This document shows positions 1 to 7,540 of a DNA stretch of 9,236 bases, in pieces. The stretch spans positions 1 through 9,236 of the forward strand of contig CAYSMC010000014.1 of assembly GCA_964432115.1 (NCBI GenBank). The letters run 5' to 3'. Source of the stretch: JAAZKO01 sp964432115. Its GTDB lineage: Bacteria; Patescibacteriota; Microgenomatia; UBA1400; PJMF01. The position numbers were made by a program, and so were the translations under genes. The notes under the pieces are model-generated. The model made no database searches. It was not told the origin of the DNA and saw only the letters and a list, made by a program, of their open reading frames with translations. Each line of letters begins with the position of its first letter. Position 1 is the stretch's first letter.

Positions 1-2
1 AT

Positions 3-1646
3 AAAAAATTTTTTAAACTTCGATCTAAAAATTTATTATTAGTTTTTATTTTCACGATAGCCTTAATTTTAAGATTAGTCGATTTAAACAATACGCCTAG
101 TGGTTTGCATGCAGATGAGGCGTCTTTTTTGCTTAATGCCAAAGCAATTTTAAATACGGGTATGGACGAAGATGGTCGTTTTCTTCCTTTAACTCTTCAT
201 TCTCTGATTGATCCTAAGCCAGCTCTTTATTCTTATTTACAAATACCGTTCGTAGCACTTTTTGGTACCTCGGTGCTGGCAGCGCGCTTGCCGGCGGTAT
301 TATTTGGACTAGCTTCAATTTTAATGGTTTATTTATTGTTAAAAAAACTGGGTCAGGAAAAAATAGGGATGGTAGTAGCGATATTGTTGGCTATTTCTCC
401 ATGGCACATTGTAGTGAGTAGAGCTACTCAAGAAGTCATTTTATCTTTTTTCTTTTTTATCTTGGCTTTGTACTTTTTCTTTGATTTTATTGGCTCACAA
501 AAAAAACAACACTTGTTATTGTTGTTTATGAGTTGTTTATTATCGATGTATTTTTATCATTCGGCCAAAATTTTATTAGTCGTTTTATTAATTTTTTACC
601 TATGCTTATATAAGGCTCAAAAAAAATTAACTCAAAAAAATTGTTTTTTAGCCTTGGCAGCTATTGTTTTAGCTACTGTTTTATCTTTTATGCTTCAAGA
701 AAGCACAACTCGTTTCAATTCCATTGGCATTTTGGCCAGCAAAGAGCCTCAAATTAAGATATTTGAGCAAATTTTTGCTGCAACAGGTCGAGTGCCACAA
801 TTTTTGTTGAGAGCGTTTTATAATAAGCCGGCTGCTTATTTTTATCAATTTATTGAAGAATATTTACAATATTTTAATTTTGATTTTCTGTTTTTGTCGT
901 GGGGAGAACCAAAGCGATATCTCATTCCTCATCATGGTTTATTTTATTTAATTGAATTGCCTTTTTTATTAATTGGTATTTATAGTGCGTTACGCAAAAA
1001 AAATAAAACCTTATTTTTTATTTTTCTAGCTTTGGCTATATTGGCTCCTTTGCCAGCAGCTCTAACAGCCCAAGAAACCCCTAGTATGATTAGAACTTTT
1101 TCCATGATATTAGCTTTAAGTTATTTTATTGCTGAAGGCTTAGTTTATGTTTTTTCTTGGAAAAAAACCAAATCCATTATCTTTTTATCTTTTTTTTCAC
1201 TGGCTTATTTATGGCAAATTGCTTATTTTCAGATGCAATTTTTTGTTCAGCAAAAGGTTTATCAACCCTGGAGTCGTAATCATCCTTTTTCCGAGATAGC
1301 ATCGAGGGTTAAAGATTTAGAAAAGGATTATGATTTAATTTACACCACTAATGATTTGCGACCACTTTATGCTTATTTTGCTCTAGAAAATCTGATTAGC
1401 ATTGATCAATTGCAAGCTAATGCTTTAGCCAGAGACGAAGAAGATTACCAAATTGGCAAATATCGTTTTAATCGTCAAGCTTGTTATTTCCCAGAACTTA
1501 AGGAAAATGTTTTATATATTGCCGAAGTTGGTTGCAAAGATAAAGTTAATAAGTGGGCTGATCTTCAGGTAGTAGAAACAATTAGTTATCCAGATGGTTT
1601 AGCAGTCTACGATTTATTGACTTTAACAACACACGATGAGCAATAA
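3..1646 (+). CDS. GT39/PMT-type membrane glycosyltransferase, 5'-partial
   Basis: Likely an integral-membrane GT-C glycosyltransferase of family 39 (PMT/ArnT-like), which moves a sugar from a polyprenyl-phosphate donor to an acceptor on the outer side of the membrane. The frame is open to the left edge. The 34 codons before the TTG at 105 encode a basic stretch, a hydrophobic helix and then RLVDLNNTPSGLHADEAS, the classic first helix plus loop. The TTG is therefore internal and the true start lies outside the window. Counting visible residues from base 3, the candidate catalytic acidic pair is D38-E39. Further family-like segments are DPKPALY (about 70-76), a FGxSxxAARLP loop (about 87-97) and SPWH (132-135) followed by SRATQE. 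About ten helices precede a C-terminal non-membrane part of roughly 130 residues. The stop overlaps the next gene by 11 bases, suggesting one transcript. Family is fairly certain; donor and acceptor are unknown. Confidence 0.9.
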   Translation, partial: KKFFKLRSKNLLLVFIFTIALILRLVDLNNTPSGLHADEASFLLNAKAILNTGMDEDGRFLPLTLHSLIDPKPALYSYLQIPFVALFGTSVLAARLPAVLFGLASILMVYLLLKKLGQEKIGMVVAILLAISPWHIVVSRATQEVILSFFFFILALYFFFDFIGSQKKQHLLLLFMSCLLSMYFYHSAKILLVVLLIFYLCLYKAQKKLTQKNCFLALAAIVLATVLSFMLQESTTRFNSIGILASKEPQIKIFEQIFAATGRVPQFLLRAFYNKPAAYFYQFIEEYLQYFNFDFLFLSWGEPKRYLIPHHGLFYLIELPFLLIGIYSALRKKNKTLFFIFLALAILAPLPAALTAQETPSMIRTFSMILALSYFIAEGLVYVFSWKKTKSIIFLSFFSLAYLWQIAYFQMQFFVQQKVYQPWSRNHPFSEIASRVKDLEKDYDLIYTTNDLRPLYAYFALENLISIDQLQANALARDEEDYQIGKYRFNRQACYFPELKENVLYIAEVGCKDKVNKWADLQVVETISYPDGLAVYDLLTLTTHDEQ

Positions 1647-3384
1647 AAAAATTAAAATCATTTTGGCTTTAATTCTATCTATAGCTATTGTTGTTTTTTT
1701 CTATAGACAGTTACTCAATGAATCTTTTTTTGATGCTGATGATTACAATCATCACGCGGTGAGGACGGCCAATTATTATTTAGCCCTAAAACAGGGTCAA
1801 TGGCCCGTACGATGGGGGCCAAATTTAAATGAGGGCTATGGTTATCCGTCTTTTAATTATACTTATCACTTTCCTTATCTCGTTAGTGTTTTGTTTTACA
1901 CACTGGGTTTCTCGATTCAGCAAAGTGTTAATTTATCAATGCTGTCAGCTGTTTTATCATCAGCTCTCAATGCTTTTTTTCTTTTACTGTTTCTGACAAA
2001 AAGTAAAAAGTTTGCTTTTTTGGGATCATTAATTTATGTTTTAAACCCTCTATTTTTATTGAATGTTTTTTGGCGGGGAGCAATTGGTGAAATGTTTTTT
2101 CTTGCTTTTGTACCCTTATTTTTTTTGGCTATCGAAATAATATTTGACCATAGAATACCCAGGCAAAAATATCTTGCTAGCTTTTTATTGCTACTAAGCT
2201 TATCTCTAATGATTGTTAGTCACGTTCCTTCGATCTTATTGTTGGTGTTTTTAGCTTTGCCATATTTAATATATAAAATAATTTGTTTTCTCAAAAACAA
2301 TAAGATAGAAGCAAGAAAAAATCTGCTGTTGATTATAGCCTCTTGTTTTTGGGCTTGCTTATTAACAGCTTGGTATTATTTACCGGCTTTTTTAGAAAAA
2401 AAATATATTGTTTATGATAACGGGCAATCCCTGACTCAGTACTATCGCCATTTTTTAAAATTAAGCTCTTTACTGGATTTTTCTCGAACAATTCAAAGCA
2501 GTGATCAATTTTTGAAAGTTATTCAACTTGGATCAGCCATCGTACTAATTTTCGTATTAGCGCTACTGAGCTTATTTTTTAACAAGAAGAATAAATCAAT
2601 CAAACTAATTTTATTCATTATTCTTTTTTTATTATCAATTTTTTTAATTCATCCCGCTAGTCAAGCACTTTGGCAAAATATGCAATTGTTACAAATGATT
2701 CAATATCCTTGGCGAATTTTATGGATGAGTGTTTTTGTGGCTCTTTATTTACTAACAATCTTACTAAAAAAAATCAATCAAAAATTTCACTTAACTTTAT
2801 TTTTAATATTATTTATGTTCACAATTTATTGTGCTTTTATCTATTCAACGCGCCGGCTCATGGCGATCAAATCCGACTATGAATGGTTTGAAATAGCTAG
2901 CACGGGGACAAGCTTTGATGAACATCGACCGATTTGGTCAAAGATGCCTTATGTTTTTCCAGCAGATATTTTATTTTTGCCAGTTCAGCAAGAAGAATTA
3001 TTAGCAGCCATTGAGGATGAAGATCAAGAACAATTAAGTAATTTTGTTAGCTCATTTACTGATTATCAATTGGAAATTAAAGAGATCAATGGGACTAGGA
3101 TTGCTTATCAATTTAATAGTAGTGAGAATGTTGTTGCTATTCACAAGCGCCTATATTTTCCAGGTTGGATGGCACAAATTGATGGTGAAACCGCAACAAT
3201 CTTAAAAGATTTACCTCATTATCAGGGAGTTGTGGCTGTAGCCATTCCGGCTGGAGAACGAGAAGTGTTAGTAGAGTTTGCTGAAAAGACAAGATTAAGA
3301 GCTGTGGCTGAAAATCTGAGCTTTGTAGCTTTGTTAATTAGTATTGGTGGTGGAATATATTTATTTTTTGTTAAAAAACATTGA
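1636..3384 (+). CDS. PTPS_related-family GT-C-like membrane protein (paralogue A)
   Basis: A 582-residue polytopic membrane protein of the family databases call '6-pyruvoyl-tetrahydropterin synthase-related'. It has no resemblance to that small soluble enzyme; the fold looks GT-C/YfhO-like. A basic start and helix (about 6-23) lead to an acidic/His loop (D33, D35, D36, H39, H40), then GQWPVRW (54-60) and a GYGYPSFNY segment (67-75). Other family marks are WRGAIGE (146-152), SH (195-196), QYPWR (356-360) and, in the C-terminal beta-rich domain, FPGW (508-511) with DG (516-517). A final helix ends in KKH. There are roughly twelve helices. ATG 1636 lies inside the end of the upstream gene, with no Shine-Dalgarno visible, so translation may be coupled. 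The stop is TGA and overlaps the antisense gene by 14 bases. Probably a sugar-transfer or lipid-linked glycan enzyme of the envelope; activity is inferred. Confidence 0.9.
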   Translation: MSNKKIKIILALILSIAIVVFFYRQLLNESFFDADDYNHHAVRTANYYLALKQGQWPVRWGPNLNEGYGYPSFNYTYHFPYLVSVLFYTLGFSIQQSVNLSMLSAVLSSALNAFFLLLFLTKSKKFAFLGSLIYVLNPLFLLNVFWRGAIGEMFFLAFVPLFFLAIEIIFDHRIPRQKYLASFLLLLSLSLMIVSHVPSILLLVFLALPYLIYKIICFLKNNKIEARKNLLLIIASCFWACLLTAWYYLPAFLEKKYIVYDNGQSLTQYYRHFLKLSSLLDFSRTIQSSDQFLKVIQLGSAIVLIFVLALLSLFFNKKNKSIKLILFIILFLLSIFLIHPASQALWQNMQLLQMIQYPWRILWMSVFVALYLLTILLKKINQKFHLTLFLILFMFTIYCAFIYSTRRLMAIKSDYEWFEIASTGTSFDEHRPIWSKMPYVFPADILFLPVQQEELLAAIEDEDQEQLSNFVSSFTDYQLEIKEINGTRIAYQFNSSENVVAIHKRLYFPGWMAQIDGETATILKDLPHYQGVVAVAIPAGEREVLVEFAEKTRLRAVAENLSFVALLISIGGGIYLFFVKKH

Positions 3385-3988
3385 TCTGTGTGTGATTTAA
3401 CCAATAAGCATTTTCTAATAAACTTAATTCATCTCCAGTATAGTCAAACAGACCGTTGGTGATTTGCATGGTTTCAACAGCTAATAGAAACCACAAATTA
3501 TATTCTTGAATCTGAGGATTTTGTTCGTCTGTAGATTTGGTGAGCAATAATGTGTCATTACTGAGCAAAATTTCTGCTTGATTATCATTTTTAATTTTTT
3601 CTAAAATTGCCAAGTCTTTACTAATGGCGTCCATACTAATTAAGAAAGGAGAATCATAATAGAGTAGAGTGCTAACTCCTGTGTCACTGATATTAATAAT
3701 TTTAAAAGTTTGCAAAAAATCAATATTTTCTTGATTAAATTTAAAATAACCAGGACTATACCTTTCTCTAAACTGCCAATATTGCTGTGCATCAATACTT
3801 TTTTGGGTTAATACTGTTTCTAGAAAATTATTTAAAAGTTTCTCTCGATAAACTTTGTTCCAGCGGGGTCTAATAGTAGGATGAAATAAACAACTAATAA
3901 TCAAAGTTGAAAGTAAAATGATGAGAGGAAAAGTGTATACTGTATTGGTGAAAAAGAAAGCCTTTTTTTCTGCTGATTTTTTTGGCAT
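3371..3988 (-). CDS. Unrecognised 205-residue protein with N-terminal membrane/lipoprotein signal
   Basis: I do not recognise this gene. The protein starts with a Lys-rich segment (K3, K4, K8, K9), then a hydrophobic stretch (about 19-35) ending IISC at residues 30-33. This is a relaxed lipobox, so it is either a lipoprotein or a single-pass anchor. The remainder is soluble and mixed helical: REKLLNNFLETVL (48-60), a WQFRERYSPGYF stretch after it, and a conserved-looking acidic C-terminus with ETMQITNGLFDY and LSLLENAYWLN. It fills 3385-3917, where I see no other gene, and it reads like a real protein rather than a shadow of the plus strand. ATG 3988 keeps the signal. A TTG at 3904 would avoid overlap with the next gene but would cut the hydrophobic segment in half. 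It converges on gene 2 (14-base overlap) and diverges from gene 4 (5' overlap). No Shine-Dalgarno is visible. A role alongside the membrane glycosyltransferases is only a guess from position. Confidence 0.72.
   Translation of the reverse strand: MPKKSAEKKAFFFTNTVYTFPLIILLSTLIISCLFHPTIRPRWNKVYREKLLNNFLETVLTQKSIDAQQYWQFRERYSPGYFKFNQENIDFLQTFKIINISDTGVSTLLYYDSPFLISMDAISKDLAILEKIKNDNQAEILLSNDTLLLTKSTDEQNPQIQEYNLWFLLAVETMQITNGLFDYTGDELSLLENAYWLNHTQINVF
3936..3941 (+). promoter_or_regulatory. Candidate -10 box for paralogue B (leaderless start at GTG 3948)
   Basis: TATACT lies so that transcription would begin at about 3948, exactly on the preferred GTG start, which would make a leaderless message. 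A TTGAAA at 3907-3912 would be the obvious -35, but the 23-base spacer is too long; the correctly spaced hexamer is poor. Without such a promoter, gene 4 would need read-through from gene 2 across an antisense gene. Low confidence because of base composition. Confidence 0.18.
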
Positions 3989-5636
3989 TGTTGCTTTAAT
4001 TATTGTATCACTATTGATGACAATTGACTTATTCCTTCATGTTGGCAAACACATAACTTTTGATGGCCACATCCACATGAGCACTATGGCTCATTTTGCT
4101 TCTGCAATCAAGGACGGTGAATTTCCTGTTACTTGGAGCAATAATTTTGCCAATTATGGTTTGCCTTTACCTTTATTTGCTCATCAATTGCCAGCATACA
4201 TGGGAGCATTATTGATTTTGTGTGGAGCATCTGTGGTGGGGTCATATAATTTTGTGATGTTTTTGGCAATTTTTTTTAGTGTTTTAACTTTTTATTTATT
4301 TCTTAAAAAATATTTTAAAAATAATCAAGCCCTGTTGCTTAGTATTTTGATGAATTTTTTTCCCTACCGTATTCACAATATTTATGTACGAGGCGCGTTG
4401 CCAGAAATTATGGCCAGTATTTTTTATCCATTGATTCTGTTAAGTATTTATCAATTTAACAAAGAGAAAAAAAAGAATGCTTTAATTTTATTAGTGTTGT
4501 CAATTTTTCTTTTAGCTATTACCCACCCGATGATGTTATTAATTTTTGCTCTGCCTAGTTTAATTTATTTTTTTGTTACTTTGGAAAAAAAACACTGGCG
4601 ACAAAAAATAATGATAGTGTCAGTGGCTGTGGGTTTAGCGCTAATGATGGCTAGTTATTATTTATTACCTTTGCTTACAGAAATTAGATATTTTTATCAA
4701 GGAGTAAGCAAGGCGGAGATTAATCAAAACGAATTTCTTAGTTTGGCCAATTTTTTAAGTGATCGTTGGCCCTATTTTTATGCTCACCCCGGACCAAGAG
4801 GTAATTTTATTCAATTTGGCTTGATTGAACTAGTAATTGTTGGTTTAACAGCGATTTTTTTATTGATAGAGATTTTTCACAATAAATTTTGTCAATGGCA
4901 AGAGTTTTTTAAGAAACACAAATTTATTTTAAGTCAATTTTTTTTAGTCATTATGGCCATCATGTTAATGAGCAAGATTTCTCAGATTTTTTATTCTGTA
5001 ATACCTGGTTTTGCCCAATTACAATATCCTTGGCGCTTTTTGGTTTGGGTACAATTCTCGGTACCTTTTTTGTTCTCGTTTTTGCTGGATAAAATTAATT
5101 TTTTAAAAACAAAACTATTTCTGTTTTGTTTTTTAGTTTTTTTACTGATTTATCGCATACCACAACTTTATGGTAAAAATTATGTTTATCTGCCCGAAGA
5201 AAAATTTTATTTTAATCAGGCAAATTTACACAGTCAAAATTTTAACACCGTTTGGAGTGCTAACAGCCAATCCTATCCGATCAAAACAATCCAAGCAGCA
5301 ATTGTGGAAGGTGAAGGAAATTTGACGATTATCGAAAGCAAAAATGCTTCAAGAAAATATCAATTGATCGCCAATACTCAGGTCAAACTAGTTGATTACA
5401 CTTTTTATTTTCCAGGATGGCAAGTTTTAGCCAATGGTGAGGAATTATTAATTGAATTTCAAGATCCCAATTATCGAGGTTTAATTACTTATAATTTAGA
5501 TCCAGGAGAATATTCATTAGAATTAAACTATAAGACAAGTAGTATTAGACTAATGTCACAAATCCTGAGTGGTTTAGCCTTAGTTGGTTTTTTATTTGGC
5601 ATTTATTTTTTATATAAAAAAACAGAGATTAATTAA
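3948..5636 (+). CDS. PTPS_related-family GT-C-like membrane protein (paralogue B)
   Basis: Second PTPS_related membrane protein, 562 residues from GTG 3948. The longest frame starts at ATG 3918 (572 residues), with ATG 3921, GTG 3933 and TTG 3945 also in frame. I prefer GTG 3948: it gives an MKKK start directly before the first helix, and it aligns the motifs with the paralogues. From GTG 3948 the marks are D39, H41, H43 in the first loop, GEFPVTW, then a degenerate NYGLPLPLF (about 69-77) in place of GYGxPLFxFY. They continue with RGALPE (148-153), TH (192-193), QYPWR (359-363), FPGW (488-491) and NG (496-497), where the other copies have DG. About twelve helices, a beta-rich C-terminal domain and a last helix are present. 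The stop TAA shares a base with the next ATG. Likely envelope glycan synthesis; substrate unknown, and motif erosion makes it the least canonical copy. Confidence 0.88.
   Translation: MKKKAFFSADFFGIVALIIVSLLMTIDLFLHVGKHITFDGHIHMSTMAHFASAIKDGEFPVTWSNNFANYGLPLPLFAHQLPAYMGALLILCGASVVGSYNFVMFLAIFFSVLTFYLFLKKYFKNNQALLLSILMNFFPYRIHNIYVRGALPEIMASIFYPLILLSIYQFNKEKKKNALILLVLSIFLLAITHPMMLLIFALPSLIYFFVTLEKKHWRQKIMIVSVAVGLALMMASYYLLPLLTEIRYFYQGVSKAEINQNEFLSLANFLSDRWPYFYAHPGPRGNFIQFGLIELVIVGLTAIFLLIEIFHNKFCQWQEFFKKHKFILSQFFLVIMAIMLMSKISQIFYSVIPGFAQLQYPWRFLVWVQFSVPFLFSFLLDKINFLKTKLFLFCFLVFLLIYRIPQLYGKNYVYLPEEKFYFNQANLHSQNFNTVWSANSQSYPIKTIQAAIVEGEGNLTIIESKNASRKYQLIANTQVKLVDYTFYFPGWQVLANGEELLIEFQDPNYRGLITYNLDPGEYSLELNYKTSSIRLMSQILSGLALVGFLFGIYFLYKKTEIN
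3951..3971. repeat. Imperfect inverted repeat within the divergent gene overlap
   Basis: The segment AAAAAGAAAGCCTTTTTTTC (3951-3970, plus T3971) is nearly self-complementary around C3961, with a G-T pair and one A-C mismatch. Read on the plus strand it encodes KKKAFF of paralogue B; read on the minus strand it encodes KKAFFF of the antisense protein. The similar N-termini of the two neighbours therefore come from DNA symmetry and not from homology. It has no proper loop or GC-rich stem, so it does not look like a terminator. Confidence 0.5.
4002..4010 (-). promoter_or_regulatory. Candidate extended -10 for the antisense 205-residue gene
   Basis: On the minus strand the bases read TGATACAAT, an extended -10 pattern (TG, one base, then TACAAT, five of six matches to TATAAT). 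It would place the transcript start near 3995, about seven bases before ATG 3988, giving an almost leaderless message, which suits the missing Shine-Dalgarno. The -35 position (AAGTCA, 4030-4025) is poor. The site lies within coding sequence of paralogue B. In DNA this AT-rich such matches arise often by chance, so this is weak support. Confidence 0.22.
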
Positions 5637-7540
5637 TGATCAGTGCTTATATAATTACTTTGTTAACTATTATTTTTGCCTATTTGGGTTTTGGTTTATA
5701 TTTACTGCGTTTTTTTAAATTAAAATTTACAGCTTTGGAAAAAATAGTATTTGCTCTGGTTTTAAGCATTTCAATACTTAGTTTAACTTATGTATTATTG
5801 GGCTATTTAATTTCTACGATTGCTTATTATTTACTCATCCTAGTTTCAATAGTAGGCGCCATTACCCTGTGGCAAGAGCGACGACTTTTTATTCAATTAT
5901 GGCAATCAATTAAGAAAAAACCATTTCTTAGTTTTTTGATTTTAATAGCTATTGGCTCTTTAGTTAGTGGCTTATTTTTTAGTGCTTATATCAATCAAGG
6001 ACAACTAATATTACGAGATACTTATGATAGTTCTTGGCACGTAGCGTTAATTAAAGAAAGTTTAAATAACTTACCACCTCGTCATCCGTCTAATCCCAAA
6101 ATATTATTAAATAATTATCATTATTTTTATGATGTGTTGATAGCGAGTTTGGGATTTTTTAGTAAACTACCAGTCTTAAATTTACATTATCAAGTGGGTC
6201 AATTACTAATGGCCATATTATTGGTACTGAGTGCCACTGTCTTTGGCAAAAGATTGAAGTCGCATCAAACCAGTGCTCTTTTGATTTTTTTTACTGTTTT
6301 TGTGGGTAATTTTGCCTATTTTATTCCATTGTTTTTACCCGATCAAACGTGGTCTGAATCTAGTTTCTGGGTTAGTCAAACTTTTTCCATGATGGTTAAT
6401 CCGCAACTGGTTTTCTCTTTCGCTACTTTTTATTTAATCTTAACTCTGCTAACTAAAGATTTTTATAAAAAATCTGCACGTCACTACCTCATGATTGCTT
6501 TAATTTTACCCAGCATTGGTTTTAAAAGTTATGGTTGGATTTTAATGAGTTTGTTATATGCCATAGATTTACTAATGAATTTGTTGAGAGCGAGAAAAAT
6601 CCAATATTTTATTTATGGTTTAATTTATTTAATTTTAGCTTTACCTCTAATTTATTTAATGACTGGTTTTAAAACTAACAATTTTTTCTATCATCCCTTA
6701 TGGTTTATTGATACGATGGTTGAGGCAGTCGATAGATTGAACCATCTCAAATGGCGTTTCCTTTTAGATCACTATTTATTAACTAATAATTATCCTCGGA
6801 TTATTTTTTTAAGAACTATTGAAATTATTATTTTTTATATTGGCAATTTGGGAACAAGAAGTTTATTTTTTCTTTTTCCAATTTGGCGATTGGCAAAAAT
6901 TAAACCTTGGAAAAAACAACAGCAGTTAGTTGATTTATTATTCTTATTATTTGTGTTTAGCTCAGTTTTTCCTTTATTATTTTTGCAAAGAGGAACGGTT
7001 TGGAACTCTATTCAGTTTTGGTATTACAGCTTGATTTTTGCCAGTATTTTGGCCACTTTAGTTTTTCTAGAAATAAGCAAAAACTTGTCCAAGTGGCAAA
7101 AGTTTCTTGCTCTCGCTATCTTGATAATTTTAAGTGTCCCAAGTTATGTTCATGGCAGTTATTACCGATGGCGAAGTTTTGAACAAGTTTCTCAGCAAGA
7201 AGTGAATCTATTGGCTAATTTAAGTACTGATAGTAAACTTATGATTTGTCCAGATGGTAGTTGGTGGTATCGCCATTCAATTGTCAGTGCGCTTACTCCT
7301 GCCGAAGTTTATCTAGCTGATTCTAGTCAGGTTAATCTTTTAAATTTAAATTTACAAGATTTTGAAAATTTTGAACAAGTTTTCCAAAAACAAGATATAA
7401 CTTCTTTAAAAAATATCATTGAACGGGAGCAAATCGATTATATACTATGTGCAGATCAAAATTTTAAGCAGTTAATAGAAAAATTAAATTGGCAAACAAC
7501 TAAGTTTGATGATTGGTGGTTCTATTCTTTAGATGATTAA
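5636..7540 (+). CDS. GT-C-like polytopic membrane protein with RDTYDSSWH loop
   Basis: A 634-residue integral membrane protein that does not belong with the three PTPS_related paralogues: it lacks RGA, QYPWR and FPGW. Three or four helices fill residues 1-75 and another lies at about 96-117. A large loop then carries RDTYDSSWH (127-135), PPRHP (147-151) and NYHYFYD (160-166). An acidic/His loop followed by PPxxP and an aromatic membrane re-entry is typical of GT-C transferases, making D128 or D131 the candidate catalytic acid. Later marks are MMVNPQ (252-257) and GFKSYGW in a helix region. After a last helix near 490-505 comes a non-membrane tail of about 130 residues (SKLMICPDGSWW, IDYILCADQNF). 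Such tails are common in bacterial membrane mannosyl-type transferases. ATG 5636 overlaps the upstream stop (TAATG), implying translational coupling with paralogue B. Its 3' end overlaps the convergent gene by 41 bases. The GT-C assignment is likely; the exact family is not identified. Confidence 0.88.
   Translation: MISAYIITLLTIIFAYLGFGLYLLRFFKLKFTALEKIVFALVLSISILSLTYVLLGYLISTIAYYLLILVSIVGAITLWQERRLFIQLWQSIKKKPFLSFLILIAIGSLVSGLFFSAYINQGQLILRDTYDSSWHVALIKESLNNLPPRHPSNPKILLNNYHYFYDVLIASLGFFSKLPVLNLHYQVGQLLMAILLVLSATVFGKRLKSHQTSALLIFFTVFVGNFAYFIPLFLPDQTWSESSFWVSQTFSMMVNPQLVFSFATFYLILTLLTKDFYKKSARHYLMIALILPSIGFKSYGWILMSLLYAIDLLMNLLRARKIQYFIYGLIYLILALPLIYLMTGFKTNNFFYHPLWFIDTMVEAVDRLNHLKWRFLLDHYLLTNNYPRIIFLRTIEIIIFYIGNLGTRSLFFLFPIWRLAKIKPWKKQQQLVDLLFLLFVFSSVFPLLFLQRGTVWNSIQFWYYSLIFASILATLVFLEISKNLSKWQKFLALAILIILSVPSYVHGSYYRWRSFEQVSQQEVNLLANLSTDSKLMICPDGSWWYRHSIVSALTPAEVYLADSSQVNLLNLNLQDFENFEQVFQKQDITSLKNIIEREQIDYILCADQNFKQLIEKLNWQTTKFDDWWFYSLDD

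Noticed and set aside
2670..2882. A 70-codon plus-strand frame inside paralogue A
   Set aside because: It lies entirely within the QYPWR-containing coding region in another frame, with no domain or signal of its own.
3222..3404. A 60-codon minus-strand frame over the end of paralogue A
   Set aside because: It is antisense to the conserved C-terminal domain of gene 2 and overlaps the end of the better-supported antisense gene.
3361..3410. Possible bidirectional terminator at the gene 2 / antisense gene junction
   Set aside because: Only short A/T self-complementary tracts occur (TTTTTTGTTAAAAAA); there is no GC-containing stem followed by a T run.
3382..3462. TGA recoding: gene 2 continuing past its TGA, as in Gracilibacteria-type codes
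   Set aside because: The downstream reading soon meets another TGA and shows no family-like sequence. The protein already ends in a typical final helix plus basic tail, and no gene here uses TGA internally.
3907..3941. TTGAAA plus TATACT as a full sigma-70 promoter
   Set aside because: The spacer is 23 bases, well outside the usual 16-18. Only the -10-like element is kept, at low confidence.
7000..7182. A 60-codon plus-strand frame inside the 634-residue gene
   Set aside because: It is a shifted frame over membrane-helix coding sequence, with no independent support.
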